Positions 28,150-36,158 of a stretch of 36,158 nucleotides of DNA are shown here, piece after piece (position 1 is the stretch's first letter; the number at the start of each line of letters is the position of its first letter). The position numbers and the translations under genes are program-made. Under the pieces are notes generated by a model. It was not told the origin of the DNA. It made no database searches and was given only the letters and a program-made list of their open reading frames with translations. The DNA comes from Burkholderiales bacterium. Lineage in GTDB: Bacteria > Pseudomonadota > Gammaproteobacteria > Burkholderiales > Burkholderiaceae_C. The stretch covers positions 1-36,158 of the forward strand of contig JAGWTP010000035.1 of NCBI GenBank assembly GCA_028868895.1, given 5' to 3'.

Positions 28150-30315
28150 ATGCACAAATCGACCCCTCTGGCCGGCGCCATCGCGCTGGTCCTGGCCTAC
28201 GCCCATGCGCGGGCCGCCGACGCCATGCCGGCCGAACCGACCGGCACCCCGACCACGGCGACGTCGCTTTCCGCGGCACCGACCACGCAGCTCGAACACG
28301 TCGAAGTCAGCGCAACACGCCAGCGCCTCGACGAAGCACGCAGCTCGCTGTCCCCCGACACCGGCAGCACCGTCTACCGCTTCGACAAGGCCGACATCGC
28401 CAAGCTGCCGCTGGGCGATGCCACACCGCTGAACCAGGTGCTGTTGCGCACGCCCGGCGTCGTCGGTGATGCCGATGGCGCCGTGCACGTGCGCGGTGAC
28501 CACGGCAACCTGCAGTACCGCATCAACGGCGTCGTCATCCCCGAATCCGTCAGCGGCTTCGGGCAGACCCTCGACACCCGCTTCGCCGCCAACGTCGACG
28601 TGCTCACCGGCGCGTTGCCGGCTCAGTACGGCTACCGCACCGCCGGGGTGGTCGATATCCGAACCAAAGGTGCCGACCTGCCCAACGCCGGCAGCGTCGA
28701 CCTGCTGCTCGGCAGTCGCGGCCATCGCGAAGGCAGCGCCAGCATTGGCGGCAGCGTGGGCGACCTGCAGTATTTCGTGACCGGCTCCGCCCTGCAAAAC
28801 CAGATCGGCATCGAGAACCCGACGCCGTCGAATAACGCCCTGCACGACGACACGCGCCAGACCAAGGGCTTCGCGTATCTGAGCGATCTGCTCGGCGAAC
28901 AAAGCCGCGTCAGCCTGATGCTGGGCAGCGCCAGCAACCGCTTCCAGATTCCCGACGTCCCCAGCCAATCACCTAGCTACAGCCTGGCGGGCGCGACGCC
29001 GCCGGCGAGCGCGAATCTCGACGCCAACCAGCGTGAACGCAGCAACTTCCAGGTGCTGACCTTCCAATCCAGTCTCGTGGACGGCCTCGACTACCAGGTC
29101 TCGCTGTTCAACCGCGACAGCCGCGTGCACTACTTGCCCGACCCGGTGGGCGACCTGACCTACAACGGCGTGGCCGCCGACGTGACACGCACCAACGTCG
29201 CCAGCGGCCTGCAGTTCGACCTGAGCCGCCCGCTCGGGGATCAGCACACGCTGCGTGCGGGTTTGTTCGTTCAGCACGAGCGCGGATCGGTCGCGAACGC
29301 GGCCACGGTGTTCCCGGCCGACGCCAGCGGCAGCCAGACCAGCGACGTGCCGCTGACCCTCGCCGACGACAGCCAGGTCTCCGGCCGCCTGTTCGGCGTG
29401 TACCTGCAGGACGAGTGGCAGCCGACAAAGGCACTGTCGGTGAACTACGGCCTGCGCTACGACAAGGTTGCGACCGTCAGCGACGAGTCGCAGCTCAGCC
29501 CGCGCCTGGGCCTGGTCTACCAGTGGGGGAACGACACCCGCGTGCATGCCGGCTACGCGCGCTACTTCACACCACCGCCGACCGAGAAGATCGACACCAC
29601 CTCGGTACAGAAATTCCTCGGCACGACGAACGCGCTGCCGTCGGACGCCAACACCGCGGTGCGCTCGGAGCGCGCGAACTACTTCGACCTCGGCGTGTCG
29701 CACCAGCTCACGCCCCAAGTCACGCTCGGCGCGGATGCCTACTACCGCGACGTGCGGCACCTGCAGGACGACGGCCAGTTCGGCAAGGCGCTGATCTACT
29801 CGGCGTTCAACTACGAGCGGGGCCGGATCTACGGCATCGACCTGTCGGTGTCGTACAAGGCCGACCGGTTGTCGGCGTACGCCAATGTCGGCCTGAGTTC
29901 GGCGATGGGCAACGGCATCGAGACCGGGCAGTTCAACTTCTCCGCCGACGAGCTGGCGTACATCTCGAACCACTGGGTGCACCTCGATCACGAGCAGGCG
30001 GTCACGGCCTCGGGGGGGCTGTCGTACCGCATCGGTGACGGCACCCTGGTCGGCGGCGATGTGCTCTACGGCAGCGGCTTGCGGCGCGGCTTCGCGAACA
30101 CCGCGCATCTGCCCGGCTACGTGCAGGTCAACGCCTCGGTATCGCGCGACTTCAATCTCGACGGATTCGGCAAGTTCGACCTGCGCCTGTCGGTGATCAA
30201 CCTGTTCGACCGCAGCTACGCGCTGCGCGACGGCAGCGGCATCGGCGTCGGCGCACCACAGTACGCGGCGCGGCGTACGCTGTACTTCGGGTTGAGCAAG
30301 CCGTTCACTTTCTGA
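28150..30315 (+). CDS. TonB-dependent outer-membrane receptor
   Basis: A 721-residue outer-membrane transporter. The signal peptide ends AHARAADA. A TonB-box-like LEHVEVSATR precedes the plug domain (about residues 60-180: LNQVLLRTPGVV, HVRGDHGNLQYRINGVVIPE, VLTGALPAQYGYRTAGVVDIRT). A ~540-residue beta-barrel with alternating aromatic strands follows, ending YFGLSKPFTF with the terminal phenylalanine needed for outer-membrane assembly. The ligand is unknown; the adjacent DUF2946-like gene hints at a metal or metal complex. AGGAT precedes the ATG at 28150. The gene is followed 39 bases later by the cysteine-less sulfite-oxidase-fold protein. Confidence 0.92.
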   Translation: MHKSTPLAGAIALVLAYAHARAADAMPAEPTGTPTTATSLSAAPTTQLEHVEVSATRQRLDEARSSLSPDTGSTVYRFDKADIAKLPLGDATPLNQVLLRTPGVVGDADGAVHVRGDHGNLQYRINGVVIPESVSGFGQTLDTRFAANVDVLTGALPAQYGYRTAGVVDIRTKGADLPNAGSVDLLLGSRGHREGSASIGGSVGDLQYFVTGSALQNQIGIENPTPSNNALHDDTRQTKGFAYLSDLLGEQSRVSLMLGSASNRFQIPDVPSQSPSYSLAGATPPASANLDANQRERSNFQVLTFQSSLVDGLDYQVSLFNRDSRVHYLPDPVGDLTYNGVAADVTRTNVASGLQFDLSRPLGDQHTLRAGLFVQHERGSVANAATVFPADASGSQTSDVPLTLADDSQVSGRLFGVYLQDEWQPTKALSVNYGLRYDKVATVSDESQLSPRLGLVYQWGNDTRVHAGYARYFTPPPTEKIDTTSVQKFLGTTNALPSDANTAVRSERANYFDLGVSHQLTPQVTLGADAYYRDVRHLQDDGQFGKALIYSAFNYERGRIYGIDLSVSYKADRLSAYANVGLSSAMGNGIETGQFNFSADELAYISNHWVHLDHEQAVTASGGLSYRIGDGTLVGGDVLYGSGLRRGFANTAHLPGYVQVNASVSRDFNLDGFGKFDLRLSVINLFDRSYALRDGSGIGVGAPQYAARRTLYFGLSKPFTF

Positions 30316-30354
30316 CAAGCGCGAGCCCCCGCGGGCCGTGCAAGAATCATCCGC

Positions 30355-30875
30355 ATGAGCGGAACAAAACACGGCCGGCGCGGCTTCCTCGGCATCACCG
30401 CCGCGGGGCTGCTGGGCGCGCTGGCGGCCACGCCGGCGCACGCACTCGACGCACCGAGCGGCCCGGTGCTCCTGACCGTCACCGGCCACATCGCCCATCG
30501 CAACGCCGACGACGCCGCCGTGTTCGACCTCGAGATGCTGCGCAAGCTGCCGCAGCACAGCTTCTCGACCAAGACGCCCTGGTATCCGCGGCCGCGCAAG
30601 TTCAGCGGCGTGCCGTTGCAAGAACTCATGCGTGCGGTGGGTGCCCGGGGCGCCATGGTCCGCGCGGTGGCGCTGAACGACTACCGCGTCGACATCCCGA
30701 TCGACGACTTCGCGCGCCACGGCGCGCTGCTCGCCTACCTGCTCGACGACCAGCCGATGGCGGTGCGCGACAAGGGCCCGCTGGTCATCATCTACCCGTT
30801 CGACGACCGGCCGGAGTTGCGCACGGCGCTGCATTACAGCCGCGCGATCTGGCAGCTCAGGAGTCTGGAACTGCG

Positions 30876-30879
<4 letters not shown>
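30355..30879 (+). CDS. Cysteine-less sulfite-oxidase-fold periplasmic protein, likely sensor partner
   Basis: A 174-residue exported protein with a Tat-like N-terminus (GRRGFLGITAAGLLGALAATPAHA). The mature part resembles the Mo-cofactor domain of the sulfite-oxidase superfamily: LTVTGHIAH, FDLEMLRKLPQHSFSTKTPW, KFSGVPLQELMRAVG, VRAVALNDYRVDIPIDDF, GALLAYLLDDQPM, GPLVIIYPFDD. The position that holds the Mo-ligating cysteine in active enzymes (compare HDCVEGW in the protein encoded at 2488-3309) reads STKTPWYPRP, and the protein contains no cysteine at all. It therefore should not bind Mo as an enzyme does. It overlaps the hybrid kinase ATG (ATGA, 30876-30879), so it probably works with that kinase as a periplasmic sensing subunit. 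That role is inference. Confidence 0.85.
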
Positions 30880-33233
<2,354 letters not shown>

Positions 33234-34228
33234 ACGCTCTCCTGGATCGCGCCGGCGAGCAGCATCACTTCGGAGCCGATTGCGCCGCCGCGGTTCACCA
33301 GCACCAGCGCCTGCCTGTCGTAGACGCCGGCCCGGCCCACGCTCTTGCCCTTCCAGCCGCAGGCGTCGATCATCCAGCCCGCCGCGAGCTTGATGCTGCC
33401 GTCGGGCATCGGGTAGTGCACCACCTCGGGGTCGCGGCCGATGATGTCGCGGCACTGCTCGGGCGTGACCACCGGGTTCTTGAAGAAGCTGCCGGCGTTG
33501 CCGATCAGCTTCGGGTCGGGCAGCTTGGCGCGGCGGATCGCGCAGACCCAGTCGTACACCTGCTGCGCGCTCGGTGCGCCGATGCCGGACTCGAGCATCT
33601 TGCGTTCGAGGTCGAGGTAGCCGAGCACCGGCTGCCAGGGTTTGGGCAATTTGAACCGCACCCGCGTGATCACGGTGCGGCCGGCCAGCGCTTGCTTGAA
33701 CACGCTGTCGCGATAGCCGAACGCACAGATGTCGGCGTGCAGCGTCACGGTGCGGCCGGTCACGAGGTCGACCGCATCGAGCGACTCGAAGCGGTCCTGC
33801 AACTCGACCCCGTACGCGCCGATGTTCTGCACCGGGCCGGCACCCACCGTGCCCGGGATCAGCGCCAGGTTTTCTAGCCCGGGCCAGCCTTGGGCGAGCG
33901 TGTAGGCGACGAACTCGTGCCAGTTCTCGCCGGCGCCGGCCTCGACGATCCAGGCATCGGCGCGCTCCTGCACCAGCCGCATGCCGCGCACCTCGACCTT
34001 GATCACCACCTGCGGCATGTCGCGCGTCAGGATGATGTTGCTGCCGCCGCCGAGCACGAACTTGGGCGCCCGACCGAGCTGCGGGTGATCGACCACGCGG
34101 CGCACGTCGGCGTCGCTCGCCACGCGCACCAGCGTGCCGGCCACCGCCGGCAGACCGAAGGTGTTGTAGGGTTTCAGGCTCACGCCCGACTCGATTTGCA
34201 TGCAACAATTTTGACCTATGGAACCCCG

Positions 34229-34250
34229 CGTCGAGCGGGTACGCTCGACG
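34229..34250. promoter_or_regulatory. Perfect 9-bp inverted repeat between murB and yajQ
   Basis: CGTCGAGCG (34229-34237) is mirrored by CGCTCGACG (34242-34250) across the 4-base spacer GGTA. It lies in the 147-base divergent gap, 12 bases after a TTGACC (34211-34216) that could be a -35 element for yajQ. It may be an operator for either gene or a 5'-UTR hairpin of yajQ. Confidence 0.45.
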
Positions 34251-34348
34251 ATCCCCCGAGAAGGCGGACCGGTTCGAGGCAGCCCGCCGCCCGAGCCGCT
34301 GACAGCCTTCGCCATCGACCCTCTCGTTTACTCCACCAGGCCAGCACC

Positions 34349-34837
34349 ATGCCCAGCTTCGACACCGTCCTCGAACCCAACCTGGTGGAGGTGCGCAACG
34401 CCGTCGACCAGACCGCCAAGGAGATCGGCACGCGCTTCGACTTCAAGGGCTCGTCGGCGCGCGTCGAGCTCAAGGAGAAGGAGCTGACGGTCTGGGCCGA
34501 CAGCGACTTTCAGATCGCGCAGGTGCTCGACATCCTGATCGCCAAGCTCACCAAGCGCAGCGTCGACATCCGCTTTCTCGATCGCAGCGCCAAGATCGAG
34601 AAGATCGGCGGCGACAAGGTCAAGCAGTTGATCGTCGTAAAGAACGGCATCGACACCGAGACCGCCAAGAAGATCCAGACCTTCATCAAGCAGAGCAAGG
34701 TCAAGGTGCAGGCCGCCATCCAGGGCGACGTGGTGCGCGTGACCGGCGCCAAGCGCGACGACCTGCAGGCCGCGATGGCGATGATCCGCAAGGAGATCGC
34801 CGACGCGCCGCTGTCGTTCACGAACTTTCGCGACTGA
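34349..34837 (+). CDS. yajQ: YajQ family nucleotide-binding protein
   Basis: A 162-residue cytoplasmic protein of the YajQ (DUF520) family, opening [21 protein letters not shown] and containing [14 protein letters not shown], the conserved RFDFKG signature. [28 protein letters not shown] and LSFTNFRD at the end are also typical. Length is normal. Family members bind nucleotides; in Xanthomonas and Pseudomonas a YajQ protein binds cyclic di-GMP. The ATG at 34349 is the family start; longer upstream starts run through the intergenic palindrome. The retropepsin-like gene follows four bases after its stop. Confidence 0.97.
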   Translation: MPSFDTVLEPNLVEVRNAVDQTAKEIGTRFDFKGSSARVELKEKELTVWADSDFQIAQVLDILIAKLTKRSVDIRFLDRSAKIEKIGGDKVKQLIVVKNGIDTETAKKIQTFIKQSKVKVQAAIQGDVVRVTGAKRDDLQAAMAMIRKEIADAPLSFTNFRD

Positions 34838-34841
34838 GGCC

Positions 34842-35489
34842 GTGAGTAACACCGCGGGTGTGGCGCTGTCGGCGCTGTTCGCTCTCGCTGCGGCGGGCGC
34901 GCACGCGCAGAGCGTCTCGATGAGCGGCAGCCTGGGCGACAAGGCGCTGCTGATCATCGACGGCGCACCGCGCACGGTGGCCACCGGCAGCACCGTGCAG
35001 GGCGTGAAGCTGGTCAGCGTGAGCGGCAGTGAAGCGACCGTCGAAGTCCGGGGCAAGCGCCAGGTGCTGAGCCTGGGCGGTGCGCAGGTCAACCTCGGCG
35101 CGGCGCCTTCCGACGGCGGCGGCTCGCGCATCGTGCTGACGGCCGGCAGCGGCGGGCACTTCATCACCGACGGCGCGATCAACGGCCAGGCGGTGCGCTT
35201 GCTGGTCGATACCGGCGCCACCTATGTCTCGATGGGCGCGGCCGACGCCGAGCGGCTGGGCCTGGACTACCGCAAGGGCCAGCGCGGCGTCAGCAACACC
35301 GCCAACGGGCAGATCGCGGTCTACCGCGTGTCGCTCGGGTCGGTGCGGGTGGGCGACGTGACCCTCTACAACGTCGACGCGCTGGTCAGCCAGCAGCCGA
35401 TGGACTACGTGCTGCTGGGCAACAGCTTCCTGACGCGCTTCCAGATGAAGCGCGAGAACGAGACGATGACGCTCACCAAGCGGTTCTGA
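34842..35489 (+). CDS. Exported retropepsin-like aspartic protease (clan AA)
   Basis: A 215-residue protein with a signal peptide (cleavage after AHA, about residue 24) and a C-terminal single-copy retropepsin domain. The active-site motif is DTGAT, with D123 the catalytic aspartate (LLVDTGATYVSMG). LGNSFLTRF near the C-terminus is the flap/second conserved segment. Such bacterial proteases (TIGR02281-like) should work as homodimers in the periplasm. The N-terminal part (residues 25-95) is a beta-rich region with repeated short strands (GVKLVSVSGSEATVEVRGKRQVL). The start is GTG at 34842 after GAGG, four bases beyond the yajQ stop, so it is probably co-transcribed with yajQ. Confidence 0.86.
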   Translation: MSNTAGVALSALFALAAAGAHAQSVSMSGSLGDKALLIIDGAPRTVATGSTVQGVKLVSVSGSEATVEVRGKRQVLSLGGAQVNLGAAPSDGGGSRIVLTAGSGGHFITDGAINGQAVRLLVDTGATYVSMGAADAERLGLDYRKGQRGVSNTANGQIAVYRVSLGSVRVGDVTLYNVDALVSQQPMDYVLLGNSFLTRFQMKRENETMTLTKRF

Positions 35490-35504
35490 GCACGGCCACC
35501 ATGT

Positions 35505-35520
35505 TGTCGCAGCAGCGACA
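35505..35520 (+). terminator. Hairpin after the retropepsin gene
   Basis: TGTCGC (35505-35510) pairs with GCGACA (35515-35520) around AGCA, 15 bases after the stop codon. There is no T-run, so this is a weak terminator candidate. A palindrome GCACGGTCGTGC (35531-35542) and an extended -10-like TGCTAAAAC (35540-35548) follow, which could be the operator and promoter of the acyl-CoA dehydrogenase gene. Confidence 0.35.
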
Positions 35521-35593
35521 GGATGGAATCGCACGGTCGTGCTAAAACCGCGCGCTGAGTCGATACAGCCGCAACGCCCGGAGACACGCCGCG

Positions 35594-36158
35594 ATGGACC
35601 TCAATTTCACCCCCGAAGAACAAGCCTTCCGCACGCAGATACGCGCCTGGGTGGCGGCGAACCTGCCGAAGGACATCAGCCACAAGGTGCACAACGCGCT
35701 GCGCCTGAGCAAGGACGATCTGCAGCGCTGGGCGCGCATCCTGGGCCAGCAGGGCTGGCACGGCTGGGGCTGGCCGAAGCAGTTCGGTGGCCCGGGCTGG
35801 AACGCGATCCAGAAGCACCTGTTCGAAGAGGAATGCGCGCTTGCCGGCGCACCGCGCGTGGTGCCGTTCGGCCCGGTGATGGTGGCGCCGGTGATCATGG
35901 CCTTCGGCACCCCGACGCAGCAGCAGCGTTTTCTGCCCGGCATCATGAGTGGCGATGTCTGGTGGAGCCAGGGCTACAGCGAGCCGGGCTCGGGCTCCGA
36001 CCTCGCCTCGGTCAAGACCAAAGCCGAACGCAAGGGCGACTACTACCTCGTCAACGGCCAGAAGACCTGGACCACGCTGGGCCAGTACGGCGACTGGATC
36101 TTCTGCCTGGTGCGCACCAGCAACGAGGGCAAGCCGCAGACCGGCATCAGCTTCCTGC
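35594..36158 (+). CDS. Acyl-CoA dehydrogenase, N-terminal part (runs off the window)
   Basis: The first 188 residues of an acyl-CoA dehydrogenase, an FAD enzyme that introduces an alpha-beta double bond into acyl-CoA. MDLNFTPEEQAFRTQIRAWV is the standard N-terminal helical domain. WHGWGWPKQFGGPGWNAIQKHLFEEE and the FAD/substrate segment QGYSEPGSGSDLASVKTKA followed by YLVNGQKTWTTLGQYGDW are strongly typical. The sequence stops at the window edge within the middle beta domain (KPQTGISFL), so the catalytic base is not visible. GGAG (35580-35583) precedes the ATG at 35594. The W- and G-rich segments match the subgroup common near steroid and alicyclic-acid degradation genes, which is only suggestive. 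Confidence 0.93.
   Translation, partial: MDLNFTPEEQAFRTQIRAWVAANLPKDISHKVHNALRLSKDDLQRWARILGQQGWHGWGWPKQFGGPGWNAIQKHLFEEECALAGAPRVVPFGPVMVAPVIMAFGTPTQQQRFLPGIMSGDVWWSQGYSEPGSGSDLASVKTKAERKGDYYLVNGQKTWTTLGQYGDWIFCLVRTSNEGKPQTGISFL

Overview
This window looks like chromosomal DNA from a high-GC betaproteobacterium, most likely a Burkholderiales member of the Rubrivivax/Leptothrix/Comamonadaceae sort. The evidence is very GC-rich third codon positions, a Burkholderiales-style PXPV-repeat protein, a TAGAAT-type -10 box, REP-like intergenic palindromes built on a CTTCGACA/TGTCGAAG core, and the protein families present. The genus is inference. I see no rRNA, tRNA, CRISPR array, prophage or insertion sequence. 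About 31 protein genes fill the window. Many are joined by ATGA or GTGA overlaps, so translational coupling is common.

Layout: (1) 22-2454, yebC and a divergent HerA-like DUF853 ATPase. (2) 2488-6145, on the minus strand, a Mo-cofactor oxidoreductase of the sulfite-oxidase fold coupled to a di-haem cytochrome b, with an M14 zinc carboxypeptidase upstream. (3) 6447-7425, two small envelope proteins (glycine zipper and PXPV), then glnS, whose -10 region lies inside a perfect 13-bp inverted repeat. (4) 9583-19819, a catabolic island: a CUT1 ABC transporter on the minus strand, divergent from gntR-ltnD-otnK-otnC, a REP-like element, then denD and an orphan SDR. This encodes most of the L-threonate/D-erythronate route to dihydroxyacetone phosphate, but the isomerase OtnI is not in the window. 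(5) 19907-20356, a CHRD lipoprotein. (6) 20448-23048, an Lrp/AsnC regulator divergent from ocd-ctlX, predicted to turn citrulline into ornithine and then proline. (7) 23121-26091, an acyl-CoA synthetase, a 27-codon micro-ORF and an epoxide-hydrolase-like enzyme, chained by ATGA overlaps. (8) 26375-27745, argG. (9) 27755-33233, a DUF2946-like small protein, a TonB-dependent receptor, a cysteine-free protein resembling the sulfite-oxidase fold, and a hybrid sensor kinase. (10) 33185-35489, murB convergent with the kinase, then yajQ and a retropepsin-like protease. (11) 35594 to the window end, the start of an acyl-CoA dehydrogenase.

The most unusual parts are: the block at 27755-33233, where a Tat-exported sulfite-oxidase-fold protein has lost the Mo-binding cysteine and is translationally coupled to a membrane hybrid kinase, suggesting a periplasmic sensor rather than an enzyme; the threefold 24-bp repeat that multiplies the start codon of otnK; an OtnC whose class II aldolase metal/catalytic positions look altered; and palindromes placed exactly on expression signals (the glnS -10 box, the PXPV gene Shine-Dalgarno, and the lrp/ocd promoter region).
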